Below the pieces are notes generated by a model, which saw only the letters and a list, made by a program, of their open reading frames with translations, ran no database searches and had not been told where the DNA came from. Shown here piece after piece: positions 8,383-17,200 of a DNA stretch of 20,590 bases. A program made the position numbers and the translations under genes. Position 1 is the stretch's first letter. Every line of letters starts with the position of its first letter. The stretch lies in the NCBI GenBank assembly GCA_002320935.1, contig DCLG01000045.1, positions 11,476 to 32,065 of the forward strand, written 5' to 3'. Source of the stretch: Pedobacter sp. UBA1654. GTDB taxonomy: Bacteria > Bacteroidota > Bacteroidia > Sphingobacteriales > Sphingobacteriaceae.

Positions 8383-8501
8383 TTTATCTTAAATAATAAC
8401 GCTATATGCAAGTTGCAGCTGTTTTCTAAAAATCTAACATACTACAAAACTTTATAATATTGGCTAAAAGCAGCTTTGGATTGTATTAGACTTTAAATAA
8501 A

Positions 8502-8534
8502 TTCGTTTAAATGGTTAATTCTCCAGTACTTTTG
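8502..8534 (+). promoter_or_regulatory. Bacteroidota-type promoter for the GHL10 gene
   Basis: TACTTTTG at 8527-8534 fits the -7 consensus TAnnTTTG at all fixed positions. A -33-like TTCG at 8502-8505 lies 21 nt upstream and matches three of four bases of TTTG. Transcription would start near 8541, leaving a leader of about 37 nt before the ATG at 8578. No convincing matching promoter was seen for the divergent gene ending its 5' side at 8382 in this 195-bp intergenic region. Confidence 0.55.
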
Positions 8535-8577
8535 CATACTGTTATTCACACAAATACACATCTGTAAGAATTTAAGA

Positions 8578-10254
8578 ATGCCTAAAAATAAACTTTACGC
8601 AATTCTAATTGCACTCCTTATAAGCACACCCATTCTGGCGCAGACTACATCAAAAATAAATCCAAAACGTGAGTTTAGGGGTATATGGGTTGCAACTGTT
8701 ACAAACATCGATTGGCCATCCAGAGCGGGACTGACGATAGATCAACAGAAACAGGAACTAATTGCCTTGCTGGAGTACCATAAAGGTAACGGCATGAACG
8801 CAGTTGTATTGCAGGTGAGGCCAGCTGCTGATGCTTTTTACGCAAAATCACGCGAACCATGGAGCAAGTGGCTTATGGGCAAACAAGGACTGGCTCCGGC
8901 AGGAGGTTACGATCCTTTGGAATTCGCCATCAAAGAGGCACACTTCCGCGGTATGGAGCTGCACGCCTGGTTCAATCCATATCGGGCAACAATGAGTGCT
9001 AATGAGGTCGTAAGCCCAGATCACATGACACGCAAAAAGCCGGAATGGTTCTTTAGTTATGCAGGTAAAAAACAGTTTGATCCCGGAAAGCCAGAAGTAC
9101 GTGAACATATTGTACAAGTAATTCTGGATGTGGTTAAAGGATATGACATTGATGGTGTTCATTTTGACGATTATTTCTATCCCTATCCTGTTGCAGGCCA
9201 GAAAATCAATGACGAGCAAACTTTTGCGCAGTATAATAACGGCTTCAGCAATATCAACGATTGGCGCCGCAACAATGTGGATGTACTCATCAAGGAACTA
9301 TCCGACAGTATTCACCATTATAAAAAGCATGTGAAATTTGGCATAAGTCCCTTTGGGATCTGGAAGAACAACTTCGAAGATGTTGAAGGATCGGAAACTA
9401 AAGGTCTGTCTAACTTCAGCGCCTTGTTTGCAGATTCCAGGAAATGGATCAAAGAGGGCTGGGTAGATTATATCAATCCACAGATCTATTTCAGTTTTAC
9501 ACGGAAAGCTGCACCATTCGGTACGCTGGTGGACTGGTGGAGCAATAACACCTATGGCAGACACCTTTATATTGGACAGGCAGCCTACCTGGTAAACCAG
9601 AAGGCAGAAGCTGCATGGCGTTTACCGGAGCAGATCCCTGATCAGATCAGGTACATCCGTGATAACAACCGGGTACAGGGAAGTGTATTCTTCAGTTCGA
9701 AGTCTTTCTCGACCATTGCACGTGCGGCCGGAGATTCTCTGCGCCTAAGCTTGTATAAACATCCGGCATTGCCACCTCAAATGCCATGGCTGGATGATGT
9801 GGTGCCAAATGCACCAAGGAACTTCCTGGCAACGGCGACCCCAACGGGCGTGCAGTTGAAATGGGAAGCACCTGTGCCAGCCAGCGATGGTGAGACCGCT
9901 TCAGGCTATGTGATTTACCGCTTTGAGGAAGGTGAGCCCATCTCGATCGTCGATCCCAAAAACATCCTTAAGATCAGCTTCGAAGACTATACCATGTTCT
10001 TAGACACCGATGCGGAGAAGAATAAGCGATATAATTACCTCGTTACCGCGTTAGACAGGTTAAAGAATGAGAGTGACCCAAGTGGTCCGGTAGGTGTTAA
10101 AGCCGGAGCTTTAAACCTTGATAAAAATGTGCTTTCTATACATGATGTAGAGGATGATAAACCAAAAACAGATCTGAGCAATGGCCCAGGCAAGGGAAGC
10201 GTTAATGGCGCTGAAGTTCGTGCTGAAGACATTGTTGTACAACCAGGACTGTAA
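8578..10254 (+). CDS. secreted GHL10-family glycoside hydrolase-like protein with fibronectin-III-like domain
   Basis: A 558-residue exported protein of the GHL10 (formerly DUF187, YngK/DigH) family. A signal peptide spans residues 1-22 (LLISTPILAQ, signal peptidase I type, no lipobox Cys). The TIM-barrel-like core runs from about 30 to 400 with KREFRGIWVATVTNIDWPS near 29-48, QVRPAADAFY, HAWFNPYRAT and the acidic strand GVHFDDYFYPYP (193-204, Asp197/Asp198), which are hallmarks of the family. A fibronectin-III-like domain follows at about 408-505 (NAPRNFLATATPTGVQLKW). E. coli DigH of this family cleaves denuded peptidoglycan glycan strands; activity here is inferred, not shown. The last 47 residues (512-558) are polar, low in hydrophobics and lie entirely over the antisense 3' end of the nagX-like gene, so they are probably a late extension without conserved function. 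Confidence 0.9.
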   Translation: MPKNKLYAILIALLISTPILAQTTSKINPKREFRGIWVATVTNIDWPSRAGLTIDQQKQELIALLEYHKGNGMNAVVLQVRPAADAFYAKSREPWSKWLMGKQGLAPAGGYDPLEFAIKEAHFRGMELHAWFNPYRATMSANEVVSPDHMTRKKPEWFFSYAGKKQFDPGKPEVREHIVQVILDVVKGYDIDGVHFDDYFYPYPVAGQKINDEQTFAQYNNGFSNINDWRRNNVDVLIKELSDSIHHYKKHVKFGISPFGIWKNNFEDVEGSETKGLSNFSALFADSRKWIKEGWVDYINPQIYFSFTRKAAPFGTLVDWWSNNTYGRHLYIGQAAYLVNQKAEAAWRLPEQIPDQIRYIRDNNRVQGSVFFSSKSFSTIARAAGDSLRLSLYKHPALPPQMPWLDDVVPNAPRNFLATATPTGVQLKWEAPVPASDGETASGYVIYRFEEGEPISIVDPKNILKISFEDYTMFLDTDAEKNKRYNYLVTALDRLKNESDPSGPVGVKAGALNLDKNVLSIHDVEDDKPKTDLSNGPGKGSVNGAEVRAEDIVVQPGL

Positions 10255-11253
10255 ACCTGTCGTTGTACCATCTGCATTGCTCAGCTTAATCATGTTCATA
10301 GTTCTAGGTAGTAATCCCGACAGGAAGAATACCGTTATCGCATTTTTTCCGTAAACAACGAAGGGCAGGGTAAACCGGCTGTATTTGTTTACATCAATAA
10401 TCCAGTAGCAGAAAGAAAGGATCATGGTGGCTAAGCCTCCGGTATAGAGCACAAAGGAGCTTGTCCATAGCGACTTATTCATTGGGAACTGCAGATCCCA
10501 AATCATACCGCCGATGAAAAGCATCAGACCCACACTGAAAAGCCAGGAGATCTTATGGCCATCTTCCAGTTCCCTTCGACGAAGAAACGCGCCAACGAGC
10601 ACGCCAATCAATCCAGAGGCTATTGCTGGTAAGGTACTGAGAATGCCCTCTGGATCCCAGGTCTTAGCAGATTTCCAAAGGTGAGCTTCCGTGAGGATGC
10701 TCCTGTCAACCCATGCACCCATATTGGTTTCCTTTTCCAGGTTCGCATCTCCAATTCCAGGTACAGGAACAAAGGTCATGATGATCCAATACAGGACGAG
10801 TATGCCGCCTGTGATTCGTACAATGTTCTTCTCGGAATTTTTAAGGAAAATAATGCTTGAAATCAGGAATACCAGCGCTATCCTCTGCAGCACGCCTGGT
10901 ATGCGGACGGTACTGAAGGCAGCTATGGGCTCCGTGAAGATCTTCGGATAAAGGGATAAAAACAAGCCCAGACCAAACAAGATCGCCGCACGTTTGGCTG
11001 CTTTTAGGATTGTTTTGGTATGGGCCTGCGGGTCTGTCTTCTTAGAAGACATGGCGTATGTAATGGATACGCCGACTATAAAGAGGAAAAATGGAAAAAT
11101 CAGATCAGTCGGCGTACATCCATGCCAGGATGCATGTTTAAGCGGTGCATAGATATTGCCCCAGTCGCCTGGATTGTTTACCAGGATCATGGCTGCGACG
11201 GTTGCTCCCCTGAAAACATCCAGAGAAAGTAAGCGCTGATTAGATTTTTCCAT
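10111..11253 (-). CDS. nagX: NagX-like heparan-alpha-glucosaminide N-acetyltransferase homologue (DUF5009-type)
   Basis: A 380-residue polytopic inner-membrane protein with about ten hydrophobic helices. The N-terminus RLLSLDVFRGATVAAMILVN and HASWHGCTPTDLIFPF are signatures of the HGSNAT/NagX family; His40 aligns with the histidine used by human HGSNAT to carry acetyl from cytosolic acetyl-CoA to a terminal glucosamine on the far side of the membrane. The C-terminal helix ends YRKHIFIKV, a typical family ending, which argues that the 3' end is real even though its last 144 nt are antisense to the GHL10 coding region. It starts 9 nt after the stop of the nagB-PIG-L fusion gene, so the two are translationally close and cotranscribed. 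The likely role is acetylation of glucosamine-containing saccharides in the periplasm; the exact substrate is unknown. Confidence 0.9.
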   Translation of the reverse strand: MEKSNQRLLSLDVFRGATVAAMILVNNPGDWGNIYAPLKHASWHGCTPTDLIFPFFLFIVGVSITYAMSSKKTDPQAHTKTILKAAKRAAILFGLGLFLSLYPKIFTEPIAAFSTVRIPGVLQRIALVFLISSIIFLKNSEKNIVRITGGILVLYWIIMTFVPVPGIGDANLEKETNMGAWVDRSILTEAHLWKSAKTWDPEGILSTLPAIASGLIGVLVGAFLRRRELEDGHKISWLFSVGLMLFIGGMIWDLQFPMNKSLWTSSFVLYTGGLATMILSFCYWIIDVNKYSRFTLPFVVYGKNAITVFFLSGLLPRTMNMIKLSNADGTTTGLQSWLYNNVFSTNFSAINASLAWAIAQICFWFIILYIMYRKHIFIKV

Positions 11254-11262
11254 TAAATAGTA

Positions 11263-13182
11263 TTAGAACTTCCAACGAACAAAAGCTTCCATAGCTTCGT
11301 ATTCTGCAAGGCCAAGATCATCGTAACGGCGAGCGGTTTCACGGTTGCGGTCTTCTGCTCTTTTCCAGAATTCCCTTTCGTCATCACCCGGGAAAACAGC
11401 ACGGTCTTTTTGTGACTGGTGTTTGAAAATGGCATATTTCTTACGCTCCACCTCTTGTGGACTAAGTGGTACAGCCATTTCAATTTCATGGGTTTCAAAC
11501 TCGTGCCATGCGCCTCTGTACATCCATAACCAGCAGTCCTGAGCCCAGGCTTCTGTTTTACGCAGTTCTTTCAATGCATCAAGGATGATGTTGAAACATA
11601 CAATGTGTGTACCATGCGGATCCTCGAAATCACCCGCTGCAAATACCTGTTGTGGTTTAACTTGCTGCAATAGCTCAATTGTACGTAAAACATCTTCGTT
11701 TGTAACCGGGTTCTTCTGGCTTTTCCCACTTTCGTAGAATGGCAATGCCATAAAGTGGATATGATCGTCTTCAAGTCCGCAGTATCTTGCACCAGCAATG
11801 GCTTCACCTTTGCGAATCAGTCCTTTAACCGTTTGAATTTCTTTAGTGTCAATCTGATTTGGTCTTTTTACCTCCAGGAAGCTACGCATATCATTGTACA
11901 GCTTCTCTGTAGGCGTTGCATCAAGGCCCATTTTGTTGGCGAAATCAATGCTAAATTCCACGAACCTCAAAGCGTCATCGTCCCATACTGCAGTATTACC
12001 TGAAGTCTGGTAGGCCACGTGCACGTCATGCTGCTGATCTACCAGGCGGATGAAAGTACCGCCCATAGAGATTACGTCATCATCAGGATGTGGAGAGAAG
12101 ATCAGCACGCGTTTTTTCGCCGGTTCTGCACGTTCCGGACGTTGCGAGTCATCGGCATTAGGCTTTCCACCTGGCCAGCCGGTAATGGTGTGCTGTAGTT
12201 TATTGAAAATGTGGATGTTGATGTTGTATACTGGTCCTTTTTCTATGGCCAGTTGAGCCATACCATGGTTGTTGTAATCGTCTTCTGTTAGCTTCAGAAT
12301 CGGTTTATTCAGCGTATTTGCCAGCCAGATCACCGCTTTGCGGGTAAGGCTTTCGTCCCAGATACAATCTTTTACAAGCCAAGGGGTATCAAATCTGGTA
12401 AGCAGGCTTGCAGCCTCTACGTCAACAATGAATTCTACATTGTCAGATAGCTGCAGGTAGGTTGCTGGAACTTCTCCAGACATTTCGCCTTCCACGGCCT
12501 TCTTAATGATCGGTGCTTTTTTACCGTTCCATGCCATAAGGATGATCTCACGGGCATGAAAGATGGTGCCGATACCCATAGTGATGGCCTTGGTCGGTAC
12601 AAAAGATTTCCCCCCGAAATCACGTGCAGCATCTTTTCTGGTTAGATCGTCTAAGGTTACCAGTCTGGTTCCTGAGTTTGGTGCCGAACCCGGCTCGTTA
12701 AAACCAATGTGACCTGTTCTACCGATACCCAGGATCTGGATATCCAGTCCGCCCATGTCAGCGATCTTCTTTTCATATTCCAGACAAAAAGCAGGAATTT
12801 CTTCCAGTTTAAGCGTGCCATCTGGAATGTTAATGTTATTTCTATCGATGTCAACGTGATCAAAAAGCTGTTTGTTCATGAATGAAACATAACTTTGATC
12901 TGCATCAGGCTGCATTGGATAGTACTCATCAAGGTTAAAGGTGACTACATTTTTAAAGCTTAGTCCTTCTTCTTTGTGCATACGCACCAGCTCCGCATAA
13001 ACACCTATTGGTGTTGCCCCTGTTGCAAGTCCCAATACCGCTGGTGCATTTTCACTTTGCTTTTTACGGATAAGGTCTGCAATTCTGTTTGCCACTTTGA
13101 TCGAGGCCTGTTTCGGATTGTCAAAAACAGAAACCGGCAGTTTTTCAAAGCGCGTTTCTTCTAATAGATTTAATCTAGCCAT
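11263..13182 (-). CDS. nagB: NagB-like glucosamine-6-phosphate deaminase fused to a PIG-L deacetylase domain
   Basis: With the ATG at 13180-13182 the protein has 639 residues; a GTG 48 nt further upstream would add 16 residues unlike the family, so I prefer MARLNLLEETRF. Residues 1-300 form a NagB-type sugar-phosphate isomerase domain: GLATGATPIGVY (51-62), the base Asp85 in NLDEYYP, and GIGRTGHIGFNEPGS (152-166) with His158 and Glu163. The position of E. coli Asp141 is Thr156. From about 358 a PIG-L/LmbE domain begins with FSPHPDDDVISMGG (362-375; metal ligands His365, Asp368) and continues to DPHGTH (521-526), which supplies the third zinc ligand. The fusion is common in Bacteroidota, and a deacetylase-deaminase acting on GlcNAc-6-phosphate is a reasonable but unproven role. 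The gene lies between a DeoR-type regulator and nagX. Confidence 0.93.
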   Translation of the reverse strand: MARLNLLEETRFEKLPVSVFDNPKQASIKVANRIADLIRKKQSENAPAVLGLATGATPIGVYAELVRMHKEEGLSFKNVVTFNLDEYYPMQPDADQSYVSFMNKQLFDHVDIDRNNINIPDGTLKLEEIPAFCLEYEKKIADMGGLDIQILGIGRTGHIGFNEPGSAPNSGTRLVTLDDLTRKDAARDFGGKSFVPTKAITMGIGTIFHAREIILMAWNGKKAPIIKKAVEGEMSGEVPATYLQLSDNVEFIVDVEAASLLTRFDTPWLVKDCIWDESLTRKAVIWLANTLNKPILKLTEDDYNNHGMAQLAIEKGPVYNINIHIFNKLQHTITGWPGGKPNADDSQRPERAEPAKKRVLIFSPHPDDDVISMGGTFIRLVDQQHDVHVAYQTSGNTAVWDDDALRFVEFSIDFANKMGLDATPTEKLYNDMRSFLEVKRPNQIDTKEIQTVKGLIRKGEAIAGARYCGLEDDHIHFMALPFYESGKSQKNPVTNEDVLRTIELLQQVKPQQVFAAGDFEDPHGTHIVCFNIILDALKELRKTEAWAQDCWLWMYRGAWHEFETHEIEMAVPLSPQEVERKKYAIFKHQSQKDRAVFPGDDEREFWKRAEDRNRETARRYDDLGLAEYEAMEAFVRWKF

Positions 13183-13231
13183 TGTTAGGTTTTTAAAAAA
13201 AAATTGGTTCGGAGCAGTAAATATAGTCACT

Positions 13232-13255
13232 CTGATCAGTTAAATTGAATTTTAA
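13232..13255. promoter_or_regulatory. possible operator in the deoR-nagB gap
   Basis: Two palindromic patches sit in the 101-bp gap upstream of the nagB fusion: CTGATCAG at 13232-13239 and TTAAATTGAATTTTAA at 13240-13255, an inverted repeat with one extra base. On the minus strand a -7-like TATATTTA (7 of 8 against TAnnTTTG with the last base wrong) lies at 13225-13218, close downstream, so a repressor bound here would cover that promoter. The region is AT-rich, so chance is a serious alternative. Confidence 0.3.
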
Positions 13256-13283
13256 TGACAATCGTGAAGCGCTGAGAAAATCT

Positions 13284-14030
13284 CTAATAGACATTCAGGC
13301 CTTTCGCCAGGTAGGCTTTCAAAACTTCTTCCCGGACTGAAAGTTCGGTAATGAGGTAGTGAATGTTTTCAAGACCAGCGACTTTAAGCCGAAGTGTGCT
13401 GTTTAACTTTTCCGATATACATAGTATGGCTACGCTTTTTGCGCAATGGAACATGGCTTTTTTAAGCTCGTTGATTTCCCAATCGGTATCTGTGAGGCCG
13501 TTTTGGGGGTGAATGGCACTTGTGCCGATCAGGCAGAGGTCGGCATTAATACCTGCAAGCTGACTGATTACATGGCTGCCGTAGGTCACTTTGGAGTTTT
13601 TTGAGAATATGCCACCAATCAGAATGACTTCAATGCCGTCATATTTGGTAAGTTCTATGGCTACAAACGGACTGATGGTAAAGAACGTTGCTTTGAGGTT
13701 TACCGGAAGTTGTTTTACGAGCTCAATAATAGTGGTACCTCCACCAGTTAAAATAACCATACCATCTTTGATCAGGCTGATTGCCTTTTTAGCAATTGCG
13801 ATCTTGGCATCACGCGCGTAAATGGCATTGTCATCATATGCCGACTGGTAAGATCTTGAAAGCGCGCCGCCATGTACCTTTAACAATTTTTGATGCTCAC
13901 ATAGCTCCTGCAGATCACGACGAATGGTGTCTTCAGACACTTGGAGTAAGTCTACAAGATCTGTCGTTAGCACCCTGTTATGCAGGTTGATCTGACGCAT
14001 GATTAACTCATGCCTTTCGCGTTTCAACAT
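13284..14030 (-). CDS. DeoR/GlpR-family transcriptional regulator
   Basis: A 248-residue repressor-type protein. The N-terminal winged helix-turn-helix (about 1-58) has KRERHELIMRQI, then VSEDTIRRDLQEL (31-43) as recognition helix and KVHGGAL, the classic DeoR ending. The C-terminal sugar-phosphate sensor (about 75-235) shows LTGGGTTIIELVKQLP in place of the usual D-S-G-T-T loop, IGGIFSKNSKVTYG, and ADLCLIGTSAIHPQNGLTDTDWEINELKKAMF. The common D-[SH]-[ST]-K motif is ISEK here, so ligand contacts may differ. Its position directly upstream of the nagB fusion and nagX, on the same strand, suggests it senses an amino-sugar phosphate and represses this cluster and perhaps the divergent susC operon. 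The effector is not known. No terminator separates it from nagB. Confidence 0.9.
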   Translation of the reverse strand: MLKRERHELIMRQINLHNRVLTTDLVDLLQVSEDTIRRDLQELCEHQKLLKVHGGALSRSYQSAYDDNAIYARDAKIAIAKKAISLIKDGMVILTGGGTTIIELVKQLPVNLKATFFTISPFVAIELTKYDGIEVILIGGIFSKNSKVTYGSHVISQLAGINADLCLIGTSAIHPQNGLTDTDWEINELKKAMFHCAKSVAILCISEKLNSTLRLKVAGLENIHYLITELSVREEVLKAYLAKGLNVY

Positions 14031-14120
14031 ATAAGTTATTTGGTTTCTGCCAATTTATAAATAAATATTCATAACCCAATCTGCGTGTTTATGCGGGTTT
14101 TTGCCTGCTTTTCAGAATTA

Positions 14121-14137
14121 AATGTTAGGTAAACATT
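14121..14137. promoter_or_regulatory. inverted repeat AATGTT-N5-AACATT, candidate operator
   Basis: Perfect 6-bp arms at 14121-14126 and 14132-14137 with a 5-bp spacer give a 17-bp dyad, a normal size for a dimeric regulator site. It lies between the deoR start (14030) and susC start (14261). The DeoR-type protein encoded next door is a plausible but untested ligand. Confidence 0.4.
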
Positions 14138-14159
14138 AACAGCATGTTCTATAATCGGA

Positions 14160-14175
14160 AAATATCATGATATTT
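14160..14175. promoter_or_regulatory. perfect 16-bp palindrome, candidate operator
   Basis: AAATATCATGATATTT reads identically on both strands with no spacer. It lies 85 bp before the susC ATG and 130 bp from the deoR ATG. It has no T-tract and low GC, so it does not look like a terminator, which leaves a regulator binding site as the most likely use. Confidence 0.45.
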
Positions 14176-14260
14176 ACATGACAAGCCGGCGAATGCGTGT
14201 TACTGCGTGTTTGTCTTTATACGTTCTAGGTTAACTCATTATTCACAAACAAACTAATTC

Positions 14261-17200
14261 ATGAAAAAAAAGCTACTCATGTTTTTATGGGGCATTATGC
14301 TGTTGACAACCCATGCTGTTGCTCAGCAAATTAATGTTACCGGTAAGGTGACCTCAACCGATGGTCAGCCTATACCTGGTGTCTCGGTAAAGGTCAAAGG
14401 TGCCCAGGCTGGTACCCAGACTAATACATCTGGTGTGTACACCATCAGTGCAGCAAATGGTGCTGTGCTTTCCTTCTCCTACATCGGCATGACGCCGCAG
14501 GAGAAAACTGTTACTGGTAACACAATTAATGTTGTGCTTGCCGACGATGCACAAGGTCTGAATGAAGTTTTAATTACAGCGTTAGGTCAGCAAGTTTCTA
14601 AACGTTCACTTGGTACTGCACAACAGGCTGTAAAAGGTGCTGAAATCGCCAACACCCAACGTGAAAACTTTATTAACGCACTTCAGGGCCGTGTGGCAGG
14701 GGTGGAGGTAAACAACTCATCTGGTGTTCCGGGTGCATCTTCTTCCATCACCATCAGGGGGGTAAGCTCCATTAGCGGTAGTAACCAACCGCTTTTCGTA
14801 GTTGATGGTTTGCCGATCGACAATAAAACACTTAGTACAAGTGCATTTACGTCTGATAAAAGTTCTTCTACAGGCTTGTTTAACCGGGGCGTGGATTTCA
14901 CCAACCGTGCTGCCGACATCAATCCGGAAGATATTGAGTCTTTAACCGTATTGAAAGGACCTGAAGCAGCTGCTTTATATGGTATTGATGCTGCTAACGG
15001 TGCAATCGTGATCACTACAAAAAGAGGTAAAGCTGGTGTAGGTTCTGTAAATTACAGCAACAGCTTCCGTGTAGAAACGGTGCGTTCACAACCTGAGATC
15101 CAGCACAAATATGGGATCGGAACTGCAGGTCAAACCGGTGTAGTAACATCTTTAGCGGGCTCATACCCTTCGTTCGGCCCCGAGTTTCCTGCAGGTACCC
15201 AACTTTTTGACAACGTTTCTGAGTTCTTCCAGCAAGGCTTTACGCAGAAGCATAATCTTTCTTTCGATGGCGGTTCTGAAAAAGTAAACTACAGGATCTC
15301 CACATCCTACGTTGACCAGCAAGGTGTGGTGCCAGGCACCAACTATGAGCGCTTCAACATCACCGGCGCTTCACAGGGTACGGTTAACGAGTGGTTAAAG
15401 ACAGATCTTTCCATGCAGTATAGTTATTCAAATAACGATCAGGCATTCAAAGGTAATGGCGGTCCGCTACTGGGATTACTGGTATGGCCACAAACTGACG
15501 ATGCAAGGAATTACCTTACGCCAGCGGGCACAAGAAGAAAATTGAGCCTTCCAGGCTTTCCTTCAGGAACACAAAGTGAAATCGATAACCCTTATTTCAA
15601 TGTAAATAAGAACAAGATCAACTCGAAAGTAAACCGTATTGTAACGAACTTCGGACTAACCGTTACGCCTTTCTCCTGGGTAAACATTAATTCTAAGATC
15701 GGTATTGATGCCTACACCAGTCAGAACATGATCCTCCGTCACCCGGAAAGTGCCTCAGGTTTCTCCAGAGGTGGATTGCTGGATGTTGCTAATGATGTAA
15801 CCCGCAACCTGAGCATGCAGAACCTGATCAACTTCACCAAGCAGAAATTAGGTGAAAACTGGACCTTTGATGCTACATTGGGTAATGCCATTCAGGATGC
15901 CCGTTCAAACATAGATGCAGGTTCAGGTGAAAACTTCCTTGATCCGAATTTCGTCTCTTTAAACAATACGGCAACAAGATTGAACAGCACCACGATCTCT
16001 CAACGTAGATTGGTGAGTTTCTTCGGTAGAGCAACCTTTGGATATAAAGATTATTTATACCTGACCGCAACCGGACGTAATGACTTAACATCAACCATCC
16101 CGGTTGAATCTTATTCGTTCTTCTATCCATCACTTTCAGGAAGTTTCGTCTTTACCGATGTGCCTGCATTTAGCGGATTGAAAAAGTTCTTTACTTCTGG
16201 TAAGTTGAGAGCAGCCTATGCACAGGTGGGTAAGGATGCCAAACCTTATGCTTACAGACCTGTTCTGGAGAATAAACTTACTGTTGGCGGTGGCTATGGT
16301 TACGGCTTCACCGGACCAAACCCTGGCCTTAAGCCGGAGTTCGCAAAATCATACGAATTCGGTACAGAGCTTGCCTTCCTGAATAACCGTTTAGGTATTG
16401 ATGTGGCAGTTTACCGCAAGGAAACCAAAGATCAGATTGTAAACGACATTCGTGGAAGTTATGCAACCGGCTATATTTTGTTAAACCTTAATGGTGGTGT
16501 AACCCGCAATGAAGGTGTGGAGATTAGCGTTAGAGCAAGACCTATTGAGCGCCCTGGATTTAGCTGGGACATTTTAGCCAACTTTGAGCATGCCAAAGGA
16601 ACCGTGGTTGCGCTGCCGAACGACTTACCTGAATCTTACGTATCTGATACCTGGTTGTACGGAAACGTAAGGAACGGTAATACGCCTGGAGAATCTACCA
16701 GATCGCTGACAGGCCTGTTCTATTTACGGAATAACAATGGTGACATTCTGATCAATCCTTCATCAGGTTTGCCAATAAGATCAACCACTTTCATCAGTGG
16801 TGGATACGACAGACAACCAGACTTTAGCTTAGGTATCACAAACAGCTTCACTTTCAAGGACTTCTCCTTATCATTCCTGATTGATACCCGTAAAGGTGGT
16901 GATGTACTAAATGCAACGGAACATTATTTAACAACACAAGGCCTAAGCACCAGAACACTGGACCGTAACACGCCGAGGATTGTAAAAGGTGTTTATCAGG
17001 ATGGAAGAGAGAACACCTCAAATCCTACCCAGAACACCATTGTTGTAAACCCTTACCTGCAAAACAGCTTCTACACGGCTACAAGCGAGGAGCAGTTTAT
17101 CGAAAAGGATATCAACTGGATCAGACTTAAGGACGTAACTTTATCATACCGTTTGCCTTCAAGACTATTGCAGAAACAAAAGTTCTTTAAGTCTGCAAGC

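Larger units (their letters stand above)
14082..14211 (+). repeat. three direct repeats of TGCGTGTT upstream of susC
   Basis: TGCGTGTT occurs at 14082-14089, 14194-14201 and 14204-14211. The last two copies begin exactly 10 nt apart, about one helical turn, which is typical of cooperative activator or repressor sites. All three lie in the deoR-susC divergent region and on the strand of susC. No known binding protein is recognised. Confidence 0.5.

Noticed and set aside
10035..10277. 80-residue minus-strand frame in the GHL10/nagX overlap
   Set aside because: A third frame in the same place, Ser/Pro/Thr-rich, without family features. The nagX frame is the one with a conserved C-terminus.
13183..13230. 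GTG-initiated N-terminal extension of the nagB fusion (16 extra residues)
   Set aside because: The extra residues (ending FFFKNL before MARLNLL) look unlike the family start, and they translate an AT-rich leader containing a long A/T run. The ATG at 13182 fits the family start.
14160..14175. Perfect palindrome considered as a terminator for deoR or susC
   Set aside because: It lies upstream of both genes, is AT-rich and has no loop or T-tract, so a binding site is more likely.
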